A DNA stretch of 64,000 nucleotides from Marinobacterium marinum (GTDB lineage Bacteria > Pseudomonadota > Gammaproteobacteria > Pseudomonadales > Balneatricaceae), in assembly GCF_013868415.1 (NCBI RefSeq), contig NZ_JACEMT010000053.1, positions 1,173-65,172 on the forward strand, written 5' to 3'. A model generated the notes under the pieces. That model was given only the letters and a program-made list of their open reading frames with translations, did not search any database and was not told the DNA's origin. Of the stretch, positions 55,783 through 64,000 are shown one piece after another. The translations under genes and the position numbers were made by a program. How positions within the stretch are numbered: the stretch's first letter is position 1; each line of letters starts with the position of its first letter.

Positions 55783-58700
55783 TTATCCCTCCGCCTTGTC
55801 AAACGTTGATGTGATCGGCTGCAGCCGGGTGAAGCGCAGTAGATAGTGTGGGCCGCCAGCCTTGGGGCCGGTGCCGGACAGGCCCTGACCGCCAAACGGC
55901 TGTACGCCGACGGTAGCGCCGACCTGGTTGCGGTTGATATAGGTGTTGCCGACACGTGCACGGGATTCGATATGAGCGGCGGTTCCCTCGTTGCGGGTAT
56001 GGATACCCAGCGTCAGTCCGTAGCCACAGCGGTTGATCTGATCGATCAGCGCATCCAGATCACGAGCGTCATAACGCACCAGATGCATGATCGGGCCAAA
56101 CTGCTCGCGTCCCAGGCGCTCGATCGAGTCGATTTCAAACGCAGTGGGCGGCACAAAGGTACCTTGCTCGGATTCGGTGTGCAGCGGGGTCTGTGCCAGC
56201 AGAGTTGCCTGAGCGTTCATATGGTCGATATAGCTGAGCAGCCCCTGTTGTGCGCCGGTGTCGATGACCGGTCCCACATCGGTGCTGTGCAGGCAGGGAT
56301 TGCCGGTCTTCAGTTCGGCCATGGCGCCCTTGAGCAGATCGATGACACGGTCTGCAATATCCTTCTGGACACAGATGACACGCAGGGCCGAGCAGCGCTG
56401 ACCGGCGGACGCGAAGGCGGACTGCACGGCGTCCTGAATGACCTGTTCCGGCAGCGAAGTCGAGTCGACGATCATGGCATTCTGGCCACCGGTTTCGGCG
56501 ATCAGTGGTACGGGAGCGCAGTCCCGTGAGGCCAGGGTGCGGTTGATCAGGCGGGCGGTCTCGGTTGAACCGGTGAACGCGACCCCGGCGATGCGTGGGT
56601 CGGAGGTCAGCGGTGTGCCGACTTCGGCGCCACGGCCGGGCAGCAATTGAATGGCGGTTGCCGGAACGCCGGCTTCGAGCATCAGTTCGACGGCGCGGCA
56701 GGCGATCAGACTGGTCTGCTCGGCAGGCTTGGCAACAACCGTGTTTCCGGCAGCCAGTGCGGCCGTGACCTGACCAAGGAAGATCGCCAGCGGGAAGTTC
56801 CACGGGCTGATGCAGACAAACACGCCACGGCCGTTGCGCATCATGGCGTGGCTGTTGCCGTCGGCCAAGGTGCGTTTGAGCGGTGCGCTGAACAGTTCAT
56901 TGGCGCCCAAGGCGTAATAGCGACAGAAATCGACCGCCTCGCGCACTTCGTCGATACTGTCCTGAATGGTTTTACCTGCCTCCTGGTGACACAGGGCGAC
57001 CAGTTCGGCCAAGTGCTCTTCCAGCAGATCACCAAGGCGCATCAGGGCCTGGGTGCGGATGCCCACGGGCGTAGCCTGCCAGTCGGCAAAGCCGTCATGC
57101 GCAACCTGAATGGCCTGTGCGACCAGTTCGGCGTCGGCAAAGTGAACCTGACCGGTGTGATGGCGGTGATCGTAAGGTGCCTTGACTGTCTGAATGTTGC
57201 CGCTATCAATGCGTGTGCCATTGATGATGGGGCCACCCAGCCACTGATGCTCCAGCCAAGCGCTAACCTTGGCACTGAACGGCGCCCATTCGCAGTGAAT
57301 GTCGATGTTGGGGCCGCGGGAGTTGGGACGCTGTTGGCCGTAGATGTCGCGTGGCAACGGAATGTGCGGGTTGTGTAGCGGGTTGCGCTTGTTCAGTGTC
57401 AGCCAGGGGTGCTCGGTCAGGTCGCTGATCGGGCAGCGGGCATCCACCAGGCGGTGGACGAAGGAGCTGTTGGCACCGTTCTCCAGCAGGCGGCGCACCA
57501 GATAGGGCAGCAAATCCTTGTGGTTGCCCACGGGGGCGTAGATGCGCACGGCAACACCGGCCTGTTCCAGGACGCGGTCATAGAGTGCATCGCCCATGCC
57601 GTGCAGGCGCTGGAACTCGAACTGGTCGTGCTGTGCTTCGGTCATGATGGCAGCGACCGTGTGTGCGTTGTGGCTGGCAAACTGTGGCCAGATCAGTCCC
57701 TTGATATGGGAACTTAGCAAGAAGCGGGCGCAGGCGAGGTAGGCAACATCAGTGGATTCTTTACGGGTGTAGACCGGATAGCCGTCCAGCCCCTTTTGCT
57801 GACACAGCTTGATCTCTGAATCCCAGTAGGCGCCTTTGACCAAACGGATCGGGATCAGGTCGCCCTGCCGTTTGGCCAATGCCGCCAGCCAGATCAGCAC
57901 CGGTAGGGCACGCTTGGAATAGGCCTGTACCACCAGACCAAAACCGCCCCAGCCCTGGCAATCCGGGTGCTGGTACAGTTTCTGGAACAGTTGCAGAGAC
58001 AGTTCCAGTCGATCGGCTTCCTCGGCATCAACGGTGATGGCGACATCCTGTGCACGGGCCTGACGAATCAGCTTGAGCACCGTGGTGAACAACTGCTCCA
58101 TGACCTGCTCTTCCTGGCCCGGCTCGTAGCGCGGATGTAGGGCCGACAGCTTGATGGAAACGCTGGGTTTGGGACCCTTCGCTTTTTGGTCCTGGTAGCT
58201 GCCGACGAAATCGATGGCGCGGCTGTAATCGTTCAGGTATTTGGCGGCATCGGCGCGGGTCAGTGCGGCCTCACCGAGCATGTCGAAGGAATAGGTGTAG
58301 CCTTTCTGGCGCTCTTCACTGCCGCGCTTCATGGCTTCCTTGATGTCGCGGCCGAGGACGAACTGGTGGCCCATGATTTTCATCGCCTGCTGCATCACCT
58401 TGCGGATCAGCGGTTCGCCCATGCGGTTGACCAGGCGGTTGATGACGCCGGACGGGGTGCCATCCTCGCGTTCATCCATGGTGACAACCTTGCCGGTCAG
58501 CAACAGGCCCCAGGTGGAGGCGTTGACCAGCAGGGAGTCGGAATTTTTCAGATGACTCTTCCAGTCGGCGACGCTGAGCTTGTCGCGAATCAGCGCATCG
58601 GCGGTGTCGGCATCGGGGATGCGCATCAGCGCTTCGGCCAGACACATCAACAGAATACCCTCACGGGTATCCAGGCTGTATTCCAGCAGCAGGGCGTCGA

Positions 58701-58920
58701 TCATGTGAATGGCGCCGTCGTCGGCCCGAACCTGTTCGATCAGGCTGGTGGCACGGGATTCCGCCTGACGAATCTGATCGCCGGTCGGTTCGGCCAGTGC
58801 CATCAGCTCCCTGAGCCAGCGGCTCTCGTCAATGGCGTAAAGCGGGGAGATCTGCTCCCAGAGCGCCGCCAGCGGCTGCTCGATCAATCCCGGATGCAGT
58901 GCATCGATCGCTTTGAACAT
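55783..58920 (-). CDS. putA: Bifunctional proline dehydrogenase/P5C dehydrogenase, without DNA-binding domain
   Basis: A 1045-residue FAD/NAD enzyme oxidising proline to glutamate. The PRODH barrel occupies about 60-500 (SVSIKLSALHPRYE, VTVDAEEADRLELS-type sequence, RLVKGAYWDSEIK, ASHNAHTVAAI, YAPVGNHKDLLPYLVRRLLENGANSSFVHR). The P5C dehydrogenase domain runs from about 540 to the end, with E809 (IAETGGQNAMIVDS) and catalytic C843 (GQRCSALRV). The ribbon-helix-helix found at the start of E. coli PutA is missing, so it cannot be an autorepressor of that kind. The protein ends right after GGPHYLLRFTRLQP, where long PutAs continue into a C-terminal domain that here is a separate gene. Confidence 0.96.
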   Translation of the reverse strand: MFKAIDALHPGLIEQPLAALWEQISPLYAIDESRWLRELMALAEPTGDQIRQAESRATSLIEQVRADDGAIHMIDALLLEYSLDTREGILLMCLAEALMRIPDADTADALIRDKLSVADWKSHLKNSDSLLVNASTWGLLLTGKVVTMDEREDGTPSGVINRLVNRMGEPLIRKVMQQAMKIMGHQFVLGRDIKEAMKRGSEERQKGYTYSFDMLGEAALTRADAAKYLNDYSRAIDFVGSYQDQKAKGPKPSVSIKLSALHPRYEPGQEEQVMEQLFTTVLKLIRQARAQDVAITVDAEEADRLELSLQLFQKLYQHPDCQGWGGFGLVVQAYSKRALPVLIWLAALAKRQGDLIPIRLVKGAYWDSEIKLCQQKGLDGYPVYTRKESTDVAYLACARFLLSSHIKGLIWPQFASHNAHTVAAIMTEAQHDQFEFQRLHGMGDALYDRVLEQAGVAVRIYAPVGNHKDLLPYLVRRLLENGANSSFVHRLVDARCPISDLTEHPWLTLNKRNPLHNPHIPLPRDIYGQQRPNSRGPNIDIHCEWAPFSAKVSAWLEHQWLGGPIINGTRIDSGNIQTVKAPYDHRHHTGQVHFADAELVAQAIQVAHDGFADWQATPVGIRTQALMRLGDLLEEHLAELVALCHQEAGKTIQDSIDEVREAVDFCRYYALGANELFSAPLKRTLADGNSHAMMRNGRGVFVCISPWNFPLAIFLGQVTAALAAGNTVVAKPAEQTSLIACRAVELMLEAGVPATAIQLLPGRGAEVGTPLTSDPRIAGVAFTGSTETARLINRTLASRDCAPVPLIAETGGQNAMIVDSTSLPEQVIQDAVQSAFASAGQRCSALRVICVQKDIADRVIDLLKGAMAELKTGNPCLHSTDVGPVIDTGAQQGLLSYIDHMNAQATLLAQTPLHTESEQGTFVPPTAFEIDSIERLGREQFGPIMHLVRYDARDLDALIDQINRCGYGLTLGIHTRNEGTAAHIESRARVGNTYINRNQVGATVGVQPFGGQGLSGTGPKAGGPHYLLRFTRLQPITSTFDKAEG

Positions 58921-59063
58921 AGACTTTTCCTCAACTCATCCGCAAGTGGCGCGCTGTCGTATCGGACAGGGCGGTACTCTTGGTTTTTGCCGGTTCAGGG
59001 AGCGGAATTGCCCACTGAGCCGGACATTTAATAACAGCCGTTAAGGAGCGGTCTTGTCAGTTT

Positions 59064-59855
59064 CTATGGTTGTTTTGCGCAATCCTCTGACGGGTGTTGG
59101 CTCCATTGGCGGCGGAACTGGGCCGGCGACAGGTCGAAACGCTGGCTGAAGGCCCGGGTCAGTGCGCTCTGGTTGCAAAAACCGAAGCGGCTGGCCAGTT
59201 GAGCGATGGAATCGGGGGCGTGGATCAGGGCATCACGTACGGCTTGCAGACGGCGCTCATGGACATACTGACTCGGTGTCAGGCCGGACTGCTCGCGAAA
59301 GCGGGCAAAAAACTGACTGCTGCTGAGACAGAACAATCCCGCCAATTCATCGACGGGCATGCGTCGGTCCATATGGGTATCAATATAGTCATCCAACAGC
59401 TCCATGTTCAGCTTACCCCGCACTCGTGCCGGCAGACTGTGGTCCAGTTGGCGTTGCAGGGCACAGATCAGGGTATTGCAGCAGGCTTCCTGCAGCAGCC
59501 GGTCTTCGGGGTTGTGCTGGATTTCACGGCTGAGCGAACGCAACAGCAGCTGCAGTTCAGGGGGGCAGTGGAAATAGGAGGGGTGTTGAAACAATCGGTT
59601 GATCCGCTCCTGCTGCAGACGGTCGGTGCTTTCGGTGGGCAGATCAAGAACCAGAATGCGGTTGTCGCCCAGCCCGCTGAAAACATGGTCAGTGGCGCAG
59701 GGAACAAGACAACCGTGACCGATACGGACTTCGCGGCTGCGCCCGACCAGCTCGAACGCGGTCTCTCCTTCCAACCCGAATACCAGTTGATGGTGCTGGT
59801 GGTCGTGTTGGTCGGCGGACGGGGGCAGAGTCAGAACTTTGGTGCTGTGGGTCAT
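59064..59855 (-). CDS. AraC-family regulator, probably of proline utilisation (PruR-like)
   Basis: A 263-residue regulator with an N-terminal cupin-like sensing domain (DQHDHQHHQLVFGLEGETAFELVGRSREVRIGHGCLVPC) and a C-terminal double HTH (about 165-255, LLDDYIDTHMDRRMPVDELAGLFCLSSSQFFARFREQSGLTPSQYVHERRL ... SIAQLASRFGFCNQSALTRAFSQRF). The ATG at 59855 gives a family-like N terminus; an in-frame start at 59909 adds an odd basic leader. It sits 143 nt upstream of putA on the same strand. Because PutA lacks its own DNA-binding domain, this is the best candidate regulator, as PruR is in Pseudomonas. Confidence 0.88.
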   Translation of the reverse strand: MTHSTKVLTLPPSADQHDHQHHQLVFGLEGETAFELVGRSREVRIGHGCLVPCATDHVFSGLGDNRILVLDLPTESTDRLQQERINRLFQHPSYFHCPPELQLLLRSLSREIQHNPEDRLLQEACCNTLICALQRQLDHSLPARVRGKLNMELLDDYIDTHMDRRMPVDELAGLFCLSSSQFFARFREQSGLTPSQYVHERRLQAVRDALIHAPDSIAQLASRFGFCNQSALTRAFSQRFDLSPAQFRRQWSQHPSEDCAKQP

Positions 59856-60009
59856 AGGGCGTCGCCACCGTTTTAGCGTTATTACGGTTAACCTTAGCCT
59901 ATTAATCATACAGTGTAACGGGTGTGATGTGATCAGGCGGAGCGCATTTGACTGCCATTACGGGTACAATAGCGGCAAATGAACTCTGACTTACAGGATA
60001 GATGGCGAG

Positions 60010-61074
60010 ATGGCTGAACTGAAAAACGATCGCTTTCTGCGTGCACTGCTGCGTGAGCCGGTCGATGTGACCCCGGTCTGGATGATGCGTCAGGCAGGGC
60101 GCTATCTGCCCGAGTATCGGGCGACCCGGGCTCAGGCGGGGGATTTCTTGAGTTTGTGCAAGAACCGCGAGTTGGCGTGTGAGGTGACTTTGCAGCCGCT
60201 GGAACGCTATGATCTGGATGCGGCCATTCTGTTCTCCGACATTCTGACCATCCCGGATGCCATGGGGTTGGGCCTGTACTTTGAACAGGGCGAGGGGCCC
60301 CGCTTCAAGAAAGTGATTCGTACCGAACAGGATGTGGCGGAGCTGCCGATACCGGATGCGGCAACCGACCTGGATTACGTGATGGCGGCGGTGACCGAAA
60401 TCCGTGGCGCCCTGTCCGGCCGGGTGCCGCTGATCGGGTTTTCCGGCAGTCCCTGGACCCTGGCGACCTACATGGTCGAGGGTGGCTCCAGCAAGGACTT
60501 CCGCCATATCAAGCGGATGATGTACGCCACTCCCGAGGTGATGCACGCGCTGCTGGACAAGCTGGCGCAGTCGGTTACCACCTACCTGAATGAACAGATC
60601 CGCTGTGGCGCCCAGGCGGTACAGATCTTCGATACCTGGGGAGGGGTGCTCAGTGGTCCCATGTACCGGGAGTTCTCGCTGAAGTACATGCAGCAGATCG
60701 TGTCGGGCCTGATTCGCGAACATGAAGGTCGTCGGGTTCCGGTAATCCTGTTCACCAAGAACGGTGGCCAGTGGCTGGAAGTGATGGCCGACACCGGTGC
60801 CGATGCCCTGGGGCTGGACTGGACCACCAACATTGATGACGCGCGTCGCCGGGTCGGTGACCGGGTTGCTCTGCAGGGGAATATGGATCCGAGTGTGCTC
60901 TATGCGCCGGCTGACCGCATTCGTGCTGAAGTAGCGGATATACTGCAGCGCTTTGGGACTGGAGACGGCCATATATTCAACCTGGGGCACGGCATTCATC
61001 AGTTCGTAGACCCGGAAAGTGCCAAGGTGTTTGTGGATGCAGTACATGAGCTGAGCGCCCAGTATCACCGTTAA
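60010..61074 (+). CDS. hemE: Uroporphyrinogen III decarboxylase
   Basis: A 354-residue cytosolic enzyme that removes four carboxyl groups from uroporphyrinogen III to give coproporphyrinogen III. Signature 1 is [19 protein letters not shown]. The catalytic Asp is in [17 protein letters not shown], and signature 2 is [17 protein letters not shown] with [17 protein letters not shown]. Length equals E. coli HemE (354 aa). In Pseudomonas hemE follows gltD; here the put cassette separates them. A terminator follows. Confidence 0.98.
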   Translation: MAELKNDRFLRALLREPVDVTPVWMMRQAGRYLPEYRATRAQAGDFLSLCKNRELACEVTLQPLERYDLDAAILFSDILTIPDAMGLGLYFEQGEGPRFKKVIRTEQDVAELPIPDAATDLDYVMAAVTEIRGALSGRVPLIGFSGSPWTLATYMVEGGSSKDFRHIKRMMYATPEVMHALLDKLAQSVTTYLNEQIRCGAQAVQIFDTWGGVLSGPMYREFSLKYMQQIVSGLIREHEGRRVPVILFTKNGGQWLEVMADTGADALGLDWTTNIDDARRRVGDRVALQGNMDPSVLYAPADRIRAEVADILQRFGTGDGHIFNLGHGIHQFVDPESAKVFVDAVHELSAQYHR

Positions 61075-61106
61075 TATTCGAAGTGCTCGTCCTGCGAGTA
61101 AGTCTG

Positions 61107-61146
61107 ACAGGCAGCGGTGCCCTGCACCGCTGCCTGTGTTGTTTTT
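61107..61146 (+). terminator. Rho-independent terminator of hemE
   Basis: A 13-bp perfect stem (61107-61119 with 61125-61137), loop CCCTG and a following GTTGTTTTT tract. It ends 15 nt before the carbonic anhydrase start. Confidence 0.93.
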
Positions 61147-61161
61147 ACGGACTGAAAAATC

Positions 61162-61824
61162 ATGAAAAAACTGTCAAACCTCTTTGCCAATAACCGCACC
61201 TGGTCGGATCGTCTGCGCGAGCAGGACCCGGCGTTTTTCCCCACGCTGGCAGGTCAGCAGGCACCTGAATATCTGTGGATCGGCTGTTCCGACAGCCGTG
61301 TGCCCGCCAACGAAATCGTGGACCTGTTGCCGGGCGAGCTGTTCGTGCACCGTAATGTATCCAACATTGTGGTACATACGGACATGAACTGCTTGTCGGT
61401 ATTGCAGTACGCGGTTGAGGTGCTGAAGGTCAAGCATGTGATGGTGGTCGGTCACTATGGTTGTGGCGGTGTGCGGGCGGCTCTGGAGCAGCGCTCCCAT
61501 GGCCTGATTGACAACTGGCTGCGCAATATTCGAGTGGTATACAACAAGCACCGTGCGCTGGTGGGTCCCTGGAAGGATACCCCGGCTCAGGTGGACATGA
61601 TGTGTGAGCTGAACGCGGTGGAGCAGGCCTACAATGTGTGTAATACCACGATTGTGCAGGATGCCTGGGCGCGGGGGCAGGAGCTGAATATTCATGGGTG
61701 GGTTTATAGTCTCAAAAACGGCCGGCTGACCGATCTGGATTTTTGTGCCAGTAGTGCGGCGGAAACCGAGCCGGAACTGCAGCAGGCAATTGCCCGGGTT
61801 GAGTCGACACGGGCCTTCAGCTGA
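61162..61824 (+). CDS. can: Beta-carbonic anhydrase (Can type)
   Basis: A 220-residue zinc enzyme interconverting CO2 and bicarbonate in the cytoplasm. The zinc ligands are visible as Cys and Asp in WIGCSDSRVPANEIV (C42, D44) and His/Cys in VGHYGCGGVRAALE (H98, C101). FVHRNVSNIVVHTDMNCLSVLQYAVEVLKVKH is the standard core. Length equals E. coli Can (220 aa). The intervening hemE terminator and start-proximal gap suggest its own promoter overlapping the hairpin. It is followed by a strong terminator. Confidence 0.96.
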   Translation: MKKLSNLFANNRTWSDRLREQDPAFFPTLAGQQAPEYLWIGCSDSRVPANEIVDLLPGELFVHRNVSNIVVHTDMNCLSVLQYAVEVLKVKHVMVVGHYGCGGVRAALEQRSHGLIDNWLRNIRVVYNKHRALVGPWKDTPAQVDMMCELNAVEQAYNVCNTTIVQDAWARGQELNIHGWVYSLKNGRLTDLDFCASSAAETEPELQQAIARVESTRAFS

Positions 61825-61850
61825 CGCTGGCACGGTCGGCTTTGGACGTG

Positions 61851-61884
61851 AAAAGGCCCCTGTCGGAAACGGCAGGGGCCTTTT
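61851..61884. terminator. Bidirectional terminator between can and the YeiH-like gene
   Basis: The 12-bp arms AAAAGGCCCCTG and CAGGGGCCTTTT flank a 10-nt loop, with A- and T-runs at the ends, between two converging genes. Confidence 0.93.
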
Positions 61885-61899
61885 GGTTACAGGGACAGG

Positions 61900-62937
61900 T
61901 CAGTTCAGCAGCAGGGTGAGCAGTGTGCCGCTTAGCAGCAGCAGGACAAACAACAGGGCACCCAGCAGCATGGGTTTCCAGCCCGCTGCTCGAATGGCGC
62001 TGATACGGGTAGCAAAACCGAGAGCGGCCATGGCCATGGCCAGACACAGTTGATCCAGCCGGTGCAACCATTCCAGTGTTTGTGGCGGAAGCAGCTCCAG
62101 ACTGTTGACCAGCGGCAGACACATGAAAATCAGTGCAAACCAGGGAATGGGCAGGGCACGGGTTTGAGCCCGGCTCTGGTGCTTTTGCCGGCCGAACACC
62201 TGGCTCAAAACCAGCAAGACAGGCACCAGCAGCATCACGCGCATCAGCTTGGTCACCACGGCGGCATGTGCTGCGTCGGCGGGCAGGGCTGCTGCCACGG
62301 CGGTAACCTGTGCGACTTCATGGGTGGTGGCGCCGACCAGACGGCCGAAGGCGATGTCGGCATTATCACCCGGCAGCACAGTCCAGTCATGGGCGAAGAG
62401 CCAGGGGTAGAGCAGCATGGCGGCACTGCCGAAGAGGACAACGGTGGCAATGGCAACCGGCACGGCCTGCTGGCGGGCACGAATGGCGGGAGCGCTGGCC
62501 AGCACTGCTGCGGCACCACAAATGGCGCTGCCGGCACCAATCAGAACAGCGGTTCGCGCATCCAGTCCGAGCCAGCGTATTCCGATCCAGGCGGCTGCCA
62601 ATAGAATGCCGATGACCATGACCAGATCGATTGCCAAGGCGTTGAGACCGGCGCTGTGCAAGTCAGCCAGGCTGATGCGCAGTCCATACAGGATGATACC
62701 GGCGCGCAGCAGGTAGTGGCGGCTGAACTGAAGGCCTGTCTCACTGCGTTGCTCCAGTGTGTCGCTTCCCCAGTGCCCGATCAGAATACCCAGCAGCATT
62801 GCCAGCGTCAGCGGGCCGATGATGCTTACGCCGGGCAGCGGCAGCTGTGCCAGCAGCAGGGCAACCAGGCTAATACCCAGTGTCAGCAGAAGGCCGGGAA
62901 GTGGCTGGCGGATATGGACCGGTAGTGGCAGTGTCAT
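61900..62937 (-). CDS. yeiH: YeiH/UPF0324 family putative inner-membrane exporter
   Basis: A 345-residue integral membrane protein with about 10 helices. Family segments are LTLAMLLGILIGHW, the GLQFSRHYLLRAGIILYGLRISLADL region, TAVLIGAGSAICGAAAVLASAPAIRAR and VGATTHEVAQVTAVAAALP. The family is annotated as putative sulfate or sulfonate exporter, but the substrate is not settled. It is divergent from a LysR gene, as E. coli yeiH is from yeiE, which supports the pair assignment. Confidence 0.9.
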   Translation of the reverse strand: MTLPLPVHIRQPLPGLLLTLGISLVALLLAQLPLPGVSIIGPLTLAMLLGILIGHWGSDTLEQRSETGLQFSRHYLLRAGIILYGLRISLADLHSAGLNALAIDLVMVIGILLAAAWIGIRWLGLDARTAVLIGAGSAICGAAAVLASAPAIRARQQAVPVAIATVVLFGSAAMLLYPWLFAHDWTVLPGDNADIAFGRLVGATTHEVAQVTAVAAALPADAAHAAVVTKLMRVMLLVPVLLVLSQVFGRQKHQSRAQTRALPIPWFALIFMCLPLVNSLELLPPQTLEWLHRLDQLCLAMAMAALGFATRISAIRAAGWKPMLLGALLFVLLLLSGTLLTLLLN

Positions 62938-63056
62938 GGAGCACCTCCTTGAAATCAGGGGTGCACTTTAAGGCGTTTGGTTATAAGTTTAAAACGGATT
63001 GATTTGGTATTATTAACCTGTTTTTTCGATAGGTTCGGTTCTGGTATGAGGTGGTA
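62938..63056. promoter_or_regulatory. Divergent yeiH/LysR promoter region
   Basis: This 119-nt gap is AT-rich at 62975-63025. It contains a GGTAT-TAT-TAACC dyad (about 63007-63019) and a related GGTTATAAGTTTAAAAC stretch nearby, of the kind bound by LysR regulators. The GAGG at 63048-63051 is the ribosome-binding site for the LysR ATG. Confidence 0.4.
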
Positions 63057-63902
63057 ATGCTCTCGTTGCGTCAGTTGGAAGTCTTTCTTGCCGTGATTGA
63101 AACGGGGTCAACTACACGGGCGGCGACAGCTGTGGCGTTGTCTCAGTCGGCTGCCAGTAACGCCTTGTCGGAACTGGAGTCGCGGTTGGGTGAGAAGCTG
63201 TTCGACCGTGTCGGCAAACGGCTGGTGCTGAATGCCAACGGCCGTGCCCTGCAGCCCCGGGCACGGGCGCTGTTGATGCAGGCCGCTGATGCGGAGAACC
63301 TGTTTCACAGCGATGGTGGGCAGTTGAAAGTGGGTGCCAGCACGACCATCGGCAATTACCTGCTGCCGCACCTGTTGGGACAGGCCGGCACCGATCTGCC
63401 GTGTGAACGGATCGAGATTGCCAACACCGATGAGATCGCCGAACAGATGCTCAGGTTTGAGCTGGATCTGGGGTTGATCGAGGGGAGCGCGTTACATCCC
63501 GATCTGGTGATGACGCCCTGGCGACAGGACGAAATGGTCATAGTGGCTGCCCCGGTCTTTGCCGGATACTCGCTGGACGATCTGCCCTGGATCATGCGTG
63601 AATCCGGGTCAGGGACACGGAGAGTGGTTGAGCAGGAGCTGCTGGGAACATTGGAAGGCATACGGCCAGTGCTGGAACTGGGCAGTTCCGAGGCCATTCA
63701 CAATGCAGTTCGGGCCGGGTTGGGTGTCAGTTGCCTGTCGCGTCATGTGGTCCGGCAGTCTTTGCGTAGCGGTGAGCTGCTGGTACTGGCTCCGGAGCGC
63801 AGCATTCGGCGTCAGCTGTATCTGCTGCGCCATCGGCAGCGGCCTGATACCGCTGCCGTGGCACGTTTTCTGGCGTACTGCCCAGCCGAGAGTCGGACTT
63901 AG
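63057..63902 (+). CDS. LysR-family regulator (YeiE/CysB-like arrangement)
   Basis: A 281-residue regulator. The winged HTH is at about 1-60 ([53 protein letters not shown]). The effector domain starts at [22 protein letters not shown] and includes [19 protein letters not shown]. The ATG at 63057 has GAGG 5 nt upstream; an in-frame GTG at 63051 overlaps that site. It is divergent from the yeiH-like gene, which it probably controls. Its stop codon overlaps the stop of the converging gene at the window end. Confidence 0.92.
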   Translation: MLSLRQLEVFLAVIETGSTTRAATAVALSQSAASNALSELESRLGEKLFDRVGKRLVLNANGRALQPRARALLMQAADAENLFHSDGGQLKVGASTTIGNYLLPHLLGQAGTDLPCERIEIANTDEIAEQMLRFELDLGLIEGSALHPDLVMTPWRQDEMVIVAAPVFAGYSLDDLPWIMRESGSGTRRVVEQELLGTLEGIRPVLELGSSEAIHNAVRAGLGVSCLSRHVVRQSLRSGELLVLAPERSIRRQLYLLRHRQRPDTAAVARFLAYCPAESRT

Positions 63903-64000
63903 CGAACGCTCTTGGCCAGGGCCTGGTCCAGGTCGGCGATCAGATCATCGACATGCTCGATGCCGATCGACAGGCGCACCATCTCGGGTGAGACGCCGGC
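63899..64000 (-). CDS. Cys/Met-metabolism PLP enzyme, C-terminal end only
   Basis: The last 33 codons of a minus-strand gene that continues beyond the window. The visible sequence [20 protein letters not shown] followed by [13 protein letters not shown] is the conserved C terminus of the cystathionine gamma-synthase/O-acetyl- or O-succinylhomoserine sulfhydrylase family. Which member (MetY, MetZ or MetB) cannot be told from this fragment. Its TAA overlaps the LysR TAG by two bases in opposite orientation. Confidence 0.85.
   Translation of the reverse strand, partial: AGVSPEMVRLSIGIEHVDDLIADLDQALAKSVR

Overview
The window is chromosomal DNA from a gammaproteobacterium, most likely a marine Oceanospirillales/Pseudomonas-type organism. 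The main argument is gene order. The run priA-argS-SPOR protein-hslV-hslU...ubiE, with rpmE, maeB, ponA/mrcA, pilMNOPQ, aroK, aroB, a DamX-like gene, gltB, gltD and hemE beside it, is the arrangement known from Pseudomonas. A TRAP transporter, a DNA-binding-free PutA with PutP, and moderately GC-rich coding sequence fit a marine heterotroph. No tRNA, rRNA, CRISPR array or prophage was seen.

Left edge (1-5.8 kb): an IS3-family insertion sequence runs off the window start, followed by an AT-rich, gene-poor stretch. Then come two small envelope proteins of unknown function, an SLC13/ArsB-like permease, and a compact cluster of a stand-alone CZB zinc-binding protein, glutaredoxin 2 and a cytochrome c'-type protein.

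Catabolic block (5.8-15 kb): malate synthase G (glcB), a small membrane protein, and one minus-strand operon. The operon holds a class III CoA-transferase, an HMG-CoA-lyase-like enzyme and a complete TRAP transporter (dctP, dctQ, dctM), with a LysR gene just upstream. Together these read as import, CoA activation and C-C cleavage of an organic acid. The substrate is not proven; 3-hydroxy-3-methylglutarate is a reasonable guess.

Mixed housekeeping (15-26 kb): a large MscK-type channel, an alpha/beta hydrolase, serA, ppnP, a LysR/MFS divergent pair, an FAH-family hydrolase, hemJ, ubiJ and ubiE. Core block (26-52 kb): protein quality control (hslVU), translation (argS, rpmE), replication restart (priA), malic enzyme, PBP1A, the type IV pilus assembly operon pilMNOPQ, shikimate genes aroK/aroB, a DamX-like SPOR protein with a 12-bp tandem repeat, and glutamate synthase gltBD with a recognisable sigma70 promoter.

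Proline cassette (52-60 kb): a putative outer-membrane protein, putP, putA and an AraC regulator lie between gltD and hemE, which are neighbours in Pseudomonas. PutA lacks the N-terminal DNA-binding domain of enterobacterial PutA. Its usual C-terminal domain is encoded as a separate small gene starting 2 nt after the putA stop codon. Right edge (60-64 kb): hemE, a beta-carbonic anhydrase, a YeiH/LysR divergent pair, and the 3' end of a Cys/Met-metabolism PLP enzyme. The observations most worth following are the split PutA and the CoA-transferase/lyase/TRAP operon. I found no defence island or clearly new multi-gene machine.
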